Source: Brevibacillus brevis (GTDB lineage Bacteria > Bacillota > Bacilli > Brevibacillales > Brevibacillaceae). Taken from it: a stretch of 64,000 bases of DNA. The notes under the pieces are model-generated. The model saw nothing but the letters and a program-made list of their open reading frames with translations, had not been told where the DNA came from and did not search any database. The first letter of the stretch is position 1. The number at the start of each line of letters is the position of its first letter. The DNA is taken from NCBI RefSeq assembly GCF_031583145.1, contig NZ_CP134050.1, positions 5,721,501 through 5,785,500 of the forward strand, given 5' to 3'. Position numbers and translations under genes: made by a program. Below are positions 41,383 through 50,318 of the stretch, in pieces.

Positions 41383-44300
41383 CTATTTCGTTTGCTGCAA
41401 AATGCGATACAGTGCTACGACGCAAACTGCCCGAGTCGTCGCCTTGTTCGGCTGGTACTTGCCGCTGACCGGATCGATCAGACCGAGTCCCACCATGTTG
41501 GTGATGGACGAAGCCGCCCAGGATGGCCACGTCCCCTTGTCGGAAACTGTTTTGGCCGCACCTTTTTTGCCCACGAGACGGTCGAGAATCACAGCCGCCT
41601 CCGCGCGGGTCACCGGCTGGTCCGGTCGGAAGGTGTTGTCCCCGTAGCCCTTGACCAAGCCCTTGGAGACAGCGACCTGCACAGCTCCCTTCGCATAGTC
41701 TGGCACTTTGTCCTTGAAGCCGAGCTTCGGCGAAGACGGCAGCTGCCAGTCGAAGGTCCGAGCCAGCAGCGTGACGAACTGCGCCCGAGTCAATGACACC
41801 TCAGGACCGAACGTCGTGTCCGTGAGCCCTTTTACGTAGCCCTTGTCCGCCATGTACGTGATTTCCGCCTTGGCCGGATGGTTGGCGATATCGGTAAAGG
41901 ACGCACCCGCGTTGTCCAGGTAGTACGGAACATACTTGCCGTAGGAATTGACTTCGTAGACCCATTGGCCTTGGGCATTGCGGCTGCCCAGCAGCGGATC
42001 CAGCGTGTTGTTGGCTTCGTTGACGTAGAGCAGCCCGATTCCTTTGCCTGCGACCCAGTTTTTCGGCACGAGCGTCAGCTGGATCGGCGAGGTCGAGATG
42101 CTGTCTTCCGCCCCCGCTTTCAGATCCCCCGGCTTGATCGTAAAGGAGTAGTCGGCAGGAACATAGCCCGGGAGCGGCTGCGCGACGATCGGATCGATGT
42201 CGATCTCGGCCGTCTCCAGGAAGGACGCGGTATTCGCGAACGAGTATTGCAGGTCGAGCTCCGAGCCCAGAGACATGCTGCCGGGAAGCTCCGGCACGAC
42301 TGCCGTATCGCTCGGCTGGCCGGTCTGGTTCGGCAGCAGGAGAGACATCTCATCGAAGTACAGCGTTCCTTGGTCGTGCGTGATGCCGTCGTTTGGCTGG
42401 TCGACGACGTAAATGCTCTTCAGCTGCAGCGGGTATGCGGCATTGCTCGGGAAGTAGCCCTTGACCTGCTTCCACCCTGTCCAGTCGATTTCCTTCGCCA
42501 GATCGACGTACACGGACTTGCCGTTCGCATCGATCGCTTCCGCGCGAAGCCAATGCCCGCTGTTGTCGCCATTGACCCACAGGCCGATGCCGAGGGGTTT
42601 GCCCGGGATCGCGATCGGCCCTTTTCCCAGCATCCCGTACGCGAAGCGCATGCTGCTGCTTGGAGCTCCCGAGAAGTTGTACACCAGCCTTGCCGCTTTT
42701 TTGGTGCGGAACACTTGGTCGCTGACCAGGCTGAACGAACCGGCAGAGCTGATGCTCGATGGGTTCGCGGCGTGGTACAAGCCTGCCAGGTTGTCGAAGG
42801 TGAGCCACGGCTGCTCGAATTGGCCGATTGCAAACGGTATGGTGGTCGAGACGCCGTCGTAGGTGACGGTCACTTTCCCGTTGCCCGTCTGATCCCCGGC
42901 GATGAGCTGAAGCTTGTCGTTCACCGTCGCGATCGAGGAGTCCACACTGGTCTGGACGCTAAGCGGCGTCGCTTGGACAAGCGCTCCCTTTTTCGTCTTG
43001 ATTTTGACGTCGAGCGTGATCGTCTGACCGGGCGCGACCGTGATCGGGCTTGGCGAAACGACGATTTGCGCAACTTCGCTTCCGGAGACGACGTGAATCT
43101 CCTTGTTCTGCGTCACATTCCCCAGGCGGCCGGTCAGCGTAATCTGCCCGGAGCGAGACGGAGTAAAGCGCGTTCCGTCGACGGTGCCCGCGTCTGCTCC
43201 GCTTACCCCCCAGCTTACGTTTGCCGGATTGATCGCATATGGTTGGAAATGCGTATCGTATCCTTTCGAGGCGGACATGTTGACCGTCTGTCCGATCAGC
43301 ACATCTGTCGGTACATCGATCGTGAACCCGCGCAGATCTCCCGGAGGCGCGGTATTGTACACCGCCAGCCCCGTCGGCACACGGCGCTCTACGCCTCCGC
43401 TCGGCTTGTTGGACAGATTGGCCTGCGTCTCCCCGAGCATGCGCGTGGCCAGCGTCGTGGATCCGCCCCCGTCGAAGTTTACTGCGCGATAGGAGCCCAG
43501 CTCCGCCATGATTTTCGCCAGCTCATCGAGGTAGACCCCTTTGCTGGCATCGATCGTCACCATGTACAGCGTCTTTCCGTCCTGGGAGATGCCCACCGCC
43601 GTACGTGAGTTGATCGACGTAATGGACTTGTCCGCCTGAAAGGAAGTCAAGGCTTTCCCCTTGTCTACCAGCAGGACGTTGCCTCCGACCGCTTGCATCA
43701 GATCGAGGTCTTGCGGAGTCGTCTGGTATTCTACCTGCGCCGTGGCACCAACCGGGAAGTTTTGCTTCAGAAATGCGGCTGCAGCGCCGTGTCCCCACAG
43801 CACGTAGCCATTGTACGGTATGTATACGCCGGTTGGTTGACGCGCACTTCCTTGGCGACGTTGTCGACGAACAGCACTTCGACGACATCCTTGTAGCCCG
43901 AGATGGCCCCGAGGCTTGTCTTGCCAAAGGAAGGCGTGTACAAATTCAATTGATTCTGATGGCTTTTCCGGCCGTCGCTCGGGTTGTACTCTTCCTTGTT
44001 GACTCCCTGAATGGAATACGTCGCCCCGTTTGGCGCCGTCACCTTTCCGCCGAATCCGAAGTGCTCGATGATTGCGGTCTTGTCGCCCGTAAGCCCCAAG
44101 CTGTACCAGTACGAAATCAGCCCCATCGAAGAGATGAGCTCCTGATCCTTCATCACGATCCCGAATGGCGCCCCGCGCTTGGACATATTGAAAAAGTCCG
44201 CGTTGATCGCCGCGACCGCACCCGTTTCGCGGGCCATTTGAGTGACTGTCTGCCTCTCGGTCAGCTTTCCTTTCGTCCCGTAGACAGGCTTGACCTCTAC

Positions 44301-44537
44301 GTACGGGTTGTTCAGATCGACCTTGGTGACCATGACCGTGACCTGCTGATTTGCAAACGATTTCGTGTATTTGAGCAATGTGGTGCCTTCCCCGATCGGG
44401 GTTTGCCATACCACTTGCAATGGACTCGACTCCGCTCTTGCCAGCGCGACATTCGTCGCAAGCGGCACAAACGGAACAAAAGCTCCCCAGGCTACCGTCG
44501 CAGCCGTGAGCAGCGTAACCGTCTTCCGCGCTCTCAT
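41383..44537 (-). pseudogene. SLH-anchored phosphodiester glycosidase family protein, frameshifted
   Basis: The N-terminal reading frame starts with ATG at 44537 and a signal peptide (LLTAATVAWGAFVPFVPLA) and enters a NAGPA-type phosphodiester glycosidase domain (AINADFFNMS), then shifts at 43831-43838 and stops at 43767. The rest continues in another frame with TGVYIPYNGYVLWGHG, NFDGGGSTTLA, bacterial Ig-like and carbohydrate-binding-like regions, and three C-terminal SLH domains (ASFTDIANHPAKAEI, KGYGDNTFRPDQPVTRAEA and a third). Adding one AACC unit to the (AACC)2 at the break restores VNQPTGVY and a 1,052-residue protein. So a 4-base loss, a phase switch or a sequencing error disrupts a cell-surface enzyme. 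Its substrate is unknown. Confidence 0.88.
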
Positions 44538-44600
44538 GTTGGTGACTCCTCTCCGTTTCTCTCTGTCTGTCTATGTGTATACTTTTCCAACTAAAATTTA

Positions 44601-44626
44601 GACGCTGCGAGGTGGTTGATAGTTTC
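44601..44626 (-). promoter_or_regulatory. Possible ECF-sigma promoter of the SLH protein gene
   Basis: GAAAC (44622-44626), 17 bases, CGTC (44601-44604) on the minus strand, the pattern of envelope-stress ECF sigma factors (SigM/SigW type), about 60 bases before the ATG. No good sigma-A pair was seen in this gap. Confidence 0.4.
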
Positions 44627-44690
44627 GCCTCGTCGCCATATTCTCTATTTGAAAAACATACCAAATGTTTCGCAGCTGGTTTGCACACCG

Positions 44691-44731
44691 AAAAGCCCGT
44701 CCGGTGGATGCGAAACTGGCACCGGACGGGC
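44691..44731 (-). terminator. Terminator after wecB
   Basis: A perfect 12-bp stem GCCCGTCCGGTG/CACCGGACGGGC (44695-44706 with 44720-44731) and four U residues on the minus strand. Confidence 0.85.
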
Positions 44732-44786
44732 AAATGAAGCAAACGCGCTATGAAGACTCGGTGGTTAATGACCCGATTGGAACGGC

Positions 44787-45929
44787 TCAGGGCTGGAACG
44801 GCTCAGGGCGCTCAGAGCGCATGCCGAAATGATGGAGAATGGCTTCCACGATACGGCGGGAGGCTTCCCCATCTCCGTACGGATTGGCGGCATGAGCCAT
44901 GGCGTCGTACGCTTCCTGACTCGTCAGCAGCTCTTTGGTCATCGCGTACACTTGCTCCTCATCCGTGCCGGCCAGCTTTAACGTGCCGGCTGCGATTCCT
45001 TCCGGGCGCTCGGTGGTATCGCGCAGCACCAGTACTGGAACCCCCAGGGAAGGCGCCTCTTCCTGTACCCCGCCGGAGTCGGTCAGGATCAGGTGAGCAC
45101 GGCGGGCAAAGTTGTGGAAATCAAAGGCATCCAGCGGCTCAATCAGGTGAATCCGCTCATGTTTCCCCAAAATCTCTTGAGCGACTTCCTGTACGGCCGG
45201 ATTGAGGTGCACCGGGTAGACGACCGCAATTTCCGGATGCTCACAGGCGATCCGTCTGACGGCACGGAAAATCTGGCGCATCGGCTCTCCCAGATTTTCG
45301 CGGCGGTGGGCTGTCATCAGCACCATCTTTTGCCCGCCTACCAGGTCCAGCACCGGGTGCGTATAATCTTCGCGCACGGTGGTCTTAAGCGCATCGATCG
45401 CCGTGTTGCCAGTGATGTAGATGCTCTCTTCCCGTTTGCCCTCGCGGCGCAGATTGTCTGCCGAGCCATCCGTCGGCGCGAAATGGAGATCCGCCATGAC
45501 GCCTGTCAGCTGACGGTTCATCTCCTCCGGGAAAGGCGAGTACTTGTCCCAAGTGCGAAGACCCGCTTCCACGTGGCCGATGGCGACCTGGTTGTAAAAC
45601 GCTGCGAGGCTGGCGACAAATGTCGTGGTCGTGTCGCCATGCACCAGGACGATGTCCGGCTGGACTTCCTTGATGGCCGCATCCAGGCTTTCCAGCGCCC
45701 GGGTCGTCACGCCTACCAGCGTCTGTCTGTCCTTCATAATGTTCAGATCAATGTCCGGTTGAATCTGGAAGATCTCCAGCACCTGGTCCAGCATTTGACG
45801 ATGCTGCGCTGTGACACAGACAACCGACTCGATTTGCCCTTCGTGCTTGCCCAGCTCGTGCACGAGCGGCGCCATTTTGATCGCCTCCGGGCGCGTCCCG
45901 AACACCGTCATCACTTTACATGTTTTCAT
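44787..45929 (-). CDS. wecB: UDP-N-acetylglucosamine 2-epimerase (non-hydrolysing)
   Basis: A 380-residue cytosolic enzyme interconverting UDP-GlcNAc and UDP-ManNAc, the donor used by TagA-type transferases. FGTRPEAIKMAPL, VHGDTTTTFVASLAAF and TDSGGVQEEAPSLG are diagnostic. The frame opens upstream within upp, but the ATG at 45929, with GAGAGG upstream and 16 bases after the upp stop, is the start. It is known as mnaA in Bacillus. Functionally it pairs with tagA/tagO at 3-5 kb. Confidence 0.96.
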   Translation of the reverse strand: MKTCKVMTVFGTRPEAIKMAPLVHELGKHEGQIESVVCVTAQHRQMLDQVLEIFQIQPDIDLNIMKDRQTLVGVTTRALESLDAAIKEVQPDIVLVHGDTTTTFVASLAAFYNQVAIGHVEAGLRTWDKYSPFPEEMNRQLTGVMADLHFAPTDGSADNLRREGKREESIYITGNTAIDALKTTVREDYTHPVLDLVGGQKMVLMTAHRRENLGEPMRQIFRAVRRIACEHPEIAVVYPVHLNPAVQEVAQEILGKHERIHLIEPLDAFDFHNFARRAHLILTDSGGVQEEAPSLGVPVLVLRDTTERPEGIAAGTLKLAGTDEEQVYAMTKELLTSQEAYDAMAHAANPYGDGEASRRIVEAILHHFGMRSERPEPFQP

Positions 45930-45945
45930 CGGTTTCCCTCTCCCG

Positions 45946-46575
45946 CTACTTCGTGCCGTACAGGCGGTCTCCCGCGTCTCCCAAACCTGGCACGATATAT
46001 CCATGGTCATTCAAATATTCATCGATAGCCGCCACGAAAATGTCCACATCCGGATGCTCGTCCTGCACCATTTTGATGCCTTCCGGCGCTGCGATCAAGC
46101 ACATGAGCTTCATGTTTTTGGCTCCGCGCTTTTTCAATGCGGCGATCGCCGCTACTGCGGATCCGCCAGTCGCCAGCATCGGATCGATGACGATCAATTC
46201 GCGCTCCGCGACATCGGACGGCAGCTTGACGTAGTACTCGATGGGCTGCAACGTCTCAGGGTCGCGATACAGGCCGACATGACCCACCTTCGCCGCCGGG
46301 ATCAGCTTCAACAGCCCGTCTACCATGCCGAGACCTGCGCGCAGAATCGGAACCAGTCCTACTTTTTTCCCTGCGATCACATTGGACTTGCAGGTAGCCA
46401 CAGGCGTCTCGATGGTGGTCTCCTCAAGCGGCATGTCACGGGTGATTTCATACCCCATCAGCGTGGCTACTTCGTCCACCAATTCGCGGAATTCCTTGGT
46501 CCCCGTGTTCTTGTCACGGATATACGTCACTTTATGCTGAATCAGCGGATGGTCAAACACGTATACACGGCTCAT
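45946..46575 (-). CDS. upp: Uracil phosphoribosyltransferase
   Basis: A 209-residue salvage enzyme making UMP from uracil and PRPP. The PRPP-binding segment IDPMLATGGSAVAAI and the C-terminal uracil-binding region (YIVPGLGDAGDRLYGT) are present. GGAGGAAC precedes the ATG. It has its own sigma-A promoter and appears to be co-transcribed with wecB. Confidence 0.97.
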   Translation of the reverse strand: MSRVYVFDHPLIQHKVTYIRDKNTGTKEFRELVDEVATLMGYEITRDMPLEETTIETPVATCKSNVIAGKKVGLVPILRAGLGMVDGLLKLIPAAKVGHVGLYRDPETLQPIEYYVKLPSDVAERELIVIDPMLATGGSAVAAIAALKKRGAKNMKLMCLIAAPEGIKMVQDEHPDVDIFVAAIDEYLNDHGYIVPGLGDAGDRLYGTK

Positions 46576-46612
46576 AATCGTTCCTCCGTTTCCCTATCAA
46601 TGCATCCTTCTC

Positions 46613-46641
46613 ATAATAGCGAAGGAGTGTGCCGCCGTCAA
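46613..46641 (-). promoter_or_regulatory. Sigma-A promoter of upp-wecB
   Basis: TTGACG (46636-46641), 17 bases, TATTAT (46613-46618) on the minus strand; a leader of about 30 bases. It lies directly after the glyA terminator. Confidence 0.75.
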
Positions 46642-46672
46642 TTTGCCCAATCTTCGTTCTTTTCCGCCCCCC

Positions 46673-46712
46673 AAAAAAACAGACCCGTATGGAATCTGTT
46701 CCACAGGGTCTG
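46673..46712 (-). terminator. Terminator after glyA
   Basis: An imperfect long stem (CAGACCC and TGGAA arms with TTCCA and GGGTCTG) followed by seven U residues on the minus strand. Confidence 0.8.
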
Positions 46713-46733
46713 CCTTTTCTGCCGTTCTACTTC

Positions 46734-47984
46734 TTAAATTTCCAAGCCTTCGTACATCGGGAAGCGTTGGCACAGAGCCGCAACACGGGTGCGGGCTTCT
46801 TCGTGCTTCGCCGCATCTTCCGGATTTTTCAGGGTCAGCGCGATGATCGCCGCTACTTCCTTCATCGCTTCCTCGTCAAAGCCGCGGCTGGTTACCGCAG
46901 GGGTACCCATGCGAACACCGCTGGTCACGAACGGGCTTTCGGAATCGTACGGAATCGTGTTCTTGTTGGTCGTGATGTTCACTTCGTCGAGCAAATGCTC
47001 CGCCACTTTACCAGTCAAGCCGATTTTGCTTACGTCCACCAGCACCAGGTGGTTGTCGGTGCCGCCGGAAACGAGCGTAAGGCCTTCTGCTTTCAGCGCT
47101 TCCGCGAACGCTACTGCATTTTTGACGATGCGGGATGCGTAGTCTTTGAATTCCGGCTGCAGCGCTTCGCCGAAGGCAACAGCCTTCGCTGCGATGACGT
47201 GCATCAAAGGACCGCCCTGTACGCCAGGGAATACGGACTTGTCGATCGCTTTTGCAAATTCCTCTTTGCACAGGATCAGACCGCCGCGCGGACCGCGCAA
47301 GGTCTTGTGCGTCGTGGAAGTAACGAAGTGCGCGTGAGGCACCGGATTCGGATGCAGGCCTGCAGCTACCAGACCCGCGATGTGCGCCATGTCGACCATG
47401 AAGTATGCGCCCACTTCATCCGCAATCTCGCGGAATTTGGCGAAGTCGATGGTGCGCGGATAAGCGCTCGCACCCGCCACGATCAGCTTCGGCTTGTGCT
47501 CCAAAGCTTTGGCGCGTACGTCTTCGTAATTGATCAGATGGGACTCTTGATCCACCCCGTACTCGACGAAGTTGTACAGCGTACCGGAGAAGTTTACCGG
47601 GCTTCCGTGGGTCAAGTGCCCGCCGTGGGACAGGTTCATCCCGAGCACCGTATCTCCCGGCTGCAGGATGGTGAAGTACACCGCCATGTTGGCTTGAGCA
47701 CCGGAGTGAGGCTGGACGTTGGCATGCTCTGCACCGAACAGCTCTTTCACGCGGTCGCGGGCGATGTTTTCCGCGATGTCTACGTATTCGCATCCGCCGT
47801 AGTAGCGACGGCCCGGGTATCCTTCTGCGTATTTGTTGGTCAGAACGGTTCCCATTGCTTCCATTACCGCACGGCTAACGAAGTTCTCGGACGCGATCAG
47901 CTCGATTTTGTCGCGTTGTCTTCCCAGCTCCAGCTGGATGGCTTCCAATACTTGCGGGTCTTGTTTGCGCAAAAAGTCTAGCAT
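46734..47984 (-). CDS. glyA: Serine hydroxymethyltransferase
   Basis: A 416-residue PLP enzyme that converts serine and tetrahydrofolate to glycine and methylene-tetrahydrofolate. The PLP Lys227 is in TSTTHKTLRGPRGG; ENFVSRAVMEAMGT, YAEGYPGRRYYGG and PHSGAQAN are family landmarks. AAGGAG precedes the ATG. It follows ywlG by 45 bases, as in Bacillus subtilis. Confidence 0.97.
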   Translation of the reverse strand: MLDFLRKQDPQVLEAIQLELGRQRDKIELIASENFVSRAVMEAMGTVLTNKYAEGYPGRRYYGGCEYVDIAENIARDRVKELFGAEHANVQPHSGAQANMAVYFTILQPGDTVLGMNLSHGGHLTHGSPVNFSGTLYNFVEYGVDQESHLINYEDVRAKALEHKPKLIVAGASAYPRTIDFAKFREIADEVGAYFMVDMAHIAGLVAAGLHPNPVPHAHFVTSTTHKTLRGPRGGLILCKEEFAKAIDKSVFPGVQGGPLMHVIAAKAVAFGEALQPEFKDYASRIVKNAVAFAEALKAEGLTLVSGGTDNHLVLVDVSKIGLTGKVAEHLLDEVNITTNKNTIPYDSESPFVTSGVRMGTPAVTSRGFDEEAMKEVAAIIALTLKNPEDAAKHEEARTRVAALCQRFPMYEGLEI

Positions 47985-48029
47985 GGTTTATTCTCTCCTT
48001 CGTGAATATGAGCTTGTCTCACATTCGAA

Positions 48030-48599
48030 TTAGGTACAACTCTCACTCTCTGGGGCCGCTTCGTAAACAGCGCGGACACCGCCGATCAATTTCGGACGGG
48101 TGCGAGCCGCAGTCACGTGCGCTTCTCCTACCGTTCGGCAAGAAGGACGCACCGGCACGGCGACATGCTTCAGGTGCATGCCGATCAGCGTATCGCCGAT
48201 GTCGATGCCGGCGTGGGCCCGAATATGCTCCACCACGACCGCATCCTGCATGTGCGTATAAGCGTGGGCCGCCATGGAACCGCCTGCTGTCGGAACGGGC
48301 ACAACCGTTACCTCATCCCAGCCGCAACGCTCCATGTCGGCGCGCTCCACCACCAGCGCCCTGTTCAAATGTTCACAACATTGAAAAGCCGCGGAAAAGC
48401 CGTACTGCTCCTGGATCTTGCGGATGCCGCGGAAAATGCCGGCTGCCACATCCTTGCTTCCCGCCTTGCCGATATGCTTGCCCAGCACTTCGCTGGTGCT
48501 GCAGCCGATGACCAGGATCTGTCCGGGCTTCAGCTCGGCGATGCGGGCGACTTCATCGACGACTTCACTGACCTGTTTTTCAATGGCGAGCAAATCCAC
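48030..48599 (-). CDS. ywlG: TIGR01440/YwlG family protein
   Basis: A 189-residue conserved Firmicute protein of the YwlG family, function unknown. Visible landmarks are VIGCSTSEVLGKHIGKAGS, AFQCCEHLNRALVVE, VPVPTAGGSMAAHAY and GMHLKHVAVPVRPS. The GTG start directly follows the rpiB stop (TAAGTG), with GGGAG 8 bases upstream, so the two are co-translated. Its fixed position between rpiB and glyA is conserved in Bacillus subtilis. Confidence 0.9.
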   Translation of the reverse strand: MDLLAIEKQVSEVVDEVARIAELKPGQILVIGCSTSEVLGKHIGKAGSKDVAAGIFRGIRKIQEQYGFSAAFQCCEHLNRALVVERADMERCGWDEVTVVPVPTAGGSMAAHAYTHMQDAVVVEHIRAHAGIDIGDTLIGMHLKHVAVPVRPSCRTVGEAHVTAARTRPKLIGGVRAVYEAAPESESCT

Positions 48600-49055
48600 T
48601 TACTTCACTCCCAAGTGCTTCGCTTCGATCTGTCCGATCTTTTCTACCCGGCGTTCGTGCCGACCGCCTTGAAACTCGGTTTCCAGCCAGATTTTCACAA
48701 TGTCAAGGGCAAGCCCTGGGCCGATGACGCGCTCGCCCATAGCCAGCACATTGGTGTTGTTGTGCTCGCGGGTTGCTCTCGCCGAAAAGGTGTCATGCAC
48801 CAGCGCGCAGCGGATTCCCGGCACCTTGTTGGCAGCGATGGACATACCGATCCCTGTCCCGCAGACGAGAATCCCCCGATCGAATTCTCCTGCCGCTACT
48901 TTTTCCGCTACCGGCAACGCATAGTCGGGATAATCCACCGAATCCTCGCACGAGCAGCCGAAGTCTTCCGTCTGGATGTTCATCGAAGAGAGCAAGGTCT
49001 TGATCTCCTCTTTCAGCTTGTATCCGCCGTGATCAGCAGCAATCGCCACTTTCAT
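48600..49055 (-). CDS. rpiB: Ribose 5-phosphate isomerase B
   Basis: A 151-residue RpiB/LacAB family sugar-phosphate isomerase interconverting ribose and ribulose 5-phosphate. The catalytic Cys65 lies in LVCGTGIGMSIAANK, with AADHGGYKLKEEI at the N-terminus and ARATREHNNTNVLAMGERV. It is known as ywlF in Bacillus subtilis. It leads a unit with ywlG and glyA. Confidence 0.94.
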   Translation of the reverse strand: MKVAIAADHGGYKLKEEIKTLLSSMNIQTEDFGCSCEDSVDYPDYALPVAEKVAAGEFDRGILVCGTGIGMSIAANKVPGIRCALVHDTFSARATREHNNTNVLAMGERVIGPGLALDIVKIWLETEFQGGRHERRVEKIGQIEAKHLGVK

Positions 49056-49087
49056 CTGTCATCCCTCGCTTGTTCATGGTCTCACTC

Positions 49088-49116
49088 ATTATACATCATA
49101 ATGCGGCAAGTAAAAA
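49088..49116 (-). promoter_or_regulatory. Probable sigma-A promoter of rpiB-ywlG-glyA
   Basis: A consensus -10 TATAAT (49088-49093) with a weak -35 TTTTTA (49111-49116) at 17 bases, on the minus strand, about 30 bases before the rpiB ATG. Confidence 0.45.
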
Positions 49117-49160
49117 GTGAACATTTCCCTCTTCAACAGAAAAAACGTTCGTACTCTCAC

Positions 49161-49192
49161 AAAAAACAAGGTACCTGGCACTTGCCAGCACC
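49161..49192 (-). terminator. Terminator after ywlE
   Basis: An AGGTGCTGGC/GCCAGGTACCT stem with one bulge is followed by six U residues on the minus strand, just past the ywlE stop. Confidence 0.75.
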
Positions 49193-49201
49193 TCATTCTC
49201 A

Positions 49202-49663
49202 TCACAATTCACGAAAGCGCTCTTTTTTAAGGAGAACAGACAGCCTGTCCAGCGACTCTTCCAGTTCTTCAGCGCATCTGCGATAGTCCTCCAGCGTCCC
49301 GCCAAACGGATCGGCTATATCGCCAAACCCTTCCACACCGACGAAATTACGCAACGTGTGCACCTTGTCAGCTGCTTCCGGAAAATACGCCAGGATGGCA
49401 TGCCTGTGGCTGGCGGTCATCGTCAAAATCAAGTCCGACCAATCTATGAGCTCCGCATTCAGCCGACTGGACCGATGCTCATGCTCAATCCCGCGCTCCG
49501 CCAATACTTCTCTGGCATGCAAGGAAGCCGCCTGCCCATCGAACGCAGCCACGCCTGCCGAACGGACTTCGAAGCCTTCCCCCGCCGTCTTGACGCGGAA
49601 CAGCGCTTCCGCCATGGGACTGCGGCAAGTGTTCCCCGTGCAAACAAATAAAATCCGTTTCAC
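49202..49663 (-). CDS. ywlE: Low-molecular-weight phosphatase, probable protein-arginine phosphatase YwlE
   Basis: A 153-residue LMW-PTP fold enzyme. The P-loop is C8-TGNTC-R14-S15. The Thr in this loop is the residue known from Bacillus subtilis YwlE to select phosphoarginine over phosphotyrosine, so arginine phosphatase activity (opposing the McsB kinase) is inferred. The general acid Asp is in IADPFGGTLEDYRR. The frame opens far upstream; the GTG at 49663 with GGAGG at 8 bases is the start. It lies downstream of mntP and ywlC, as in Bacillus subtilis. Confidence 0.92.
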   Translation of the reverse strand: MKRILFVCTGNTCRSPMAEALFRVKTAGEGFEVRSAGVAAFDGQAASLHAREVLAERGIEHEHRSSRLNAELIDWSDLILTMTASHRHAILAYFPEAADKVHTLRNFVGVEGFGDIADPFGGTLEDYRRCAEELEESLDRLSVLLKKERFREL

Positions 49664-49695
49664 GCATCTCTCCTCCTTCTGCCTGCGCCTTTGTG

Positions 49696-50256
49696 CTACA
49701 ACATAAATTTTAACCCAAAACAGAACAAAATAAGTCCACCTACTAATTCGCTGTAATCCCCCAGCCATCCTCCCACGCTTCTGCCCAGCAGCAAGCCGCA
49801 ATAAGACATCGCGCCGCCCATGATGCCGAAAAGCGTAATGGCCAACAGTTTGTTCACTTCAATCAAACCGAAAGAAAAGCCCACCGTCAAGGCATCCAGG
49901 CTGACGCTGAAAGCAAACAGCAAGAGCCCGAAGCCTTTCGTTTTCAGCATGCTTTTTTGATCGCCGTTGACAAAGCCATTCCACAACATATGCATGCCAA
50001 TCGCCATGAGGACTCCGCCGCCGATAAAAACGGCGATGTCCCCGACCAAATCGGACAAGTACGCGCCAACAGCAATCCCTACGATGGGCATGCCAATATG
50101 AAAAAGTCCGATCGTGATGCTGACTTTGAGAATTTCCCGCAATCGAATGCCTACCATGCCTACACCGATCCCGAGCGAAAAGGCATCCATGCTCAAGGCA
50201 AACGCGATCATGAGTAAGGTCAGAAATTGCCCCCACTGAAACAAGACGTGATCCAA
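49696..50256 (-). CDS. mntP: Putative manganese efflux pump MntP
   Basis: A 186-residue protein with six membrane helices in two related halves. Each half has an acidic intramembrane motif: ALSMDAFSLGIGVG and SVSLDALTVGFSFG, characteristic of MntP (DUF204). It is expected to export Mn2+ from the cytosol. Of two TTG codons, the one at 50256, just after GGGGGAGG, is the likely start. It is in the ywlD position between ywlC and ywlE. No Mn riboswitch (yybP-ykoY type) was seen upstream, the gap being only about 60 bases. Confidence 0.88.
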   Translation of the reverse strand: MDHVLFQWGQFLTLLMIAFALSMDAFSLGIGVGMVGIRLREILKVSITIGLFHIGMPIVGIAVGAYLSDLVGDIAVFIGGGVLMAIGMHMLWNGFVNGDQKSMLKTKGFGLLLFAFSVSLDALTVGFSFGLIEVNKLLAITLFGIMGGAMSYCGLLLGRSVGGWLGDYSELVGGLILFCFGLKFML

Positions 50257-50318
50257 CTGGCCTCCCCCTCCCCGTCTCTTCAACCTATGCGGACAAGAAG
50301 GAGTTTAGACAAGGCAAA

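Noticed and set aside
41383..44742. A single 1,119-codon frame covering the SLH gene
   Set aside because: Its first third is the wrong frame of the glycosidase domain (no signal peptide, Arg/Gly-rich nonsense); the real N-terminus is in the other frame from 44537.
49697..50300. Mn-sensing yybP-ykoY riboswitch before mntP
   Set aside because: The gap to ywlC is only about 60 bases and no such structure is visible.
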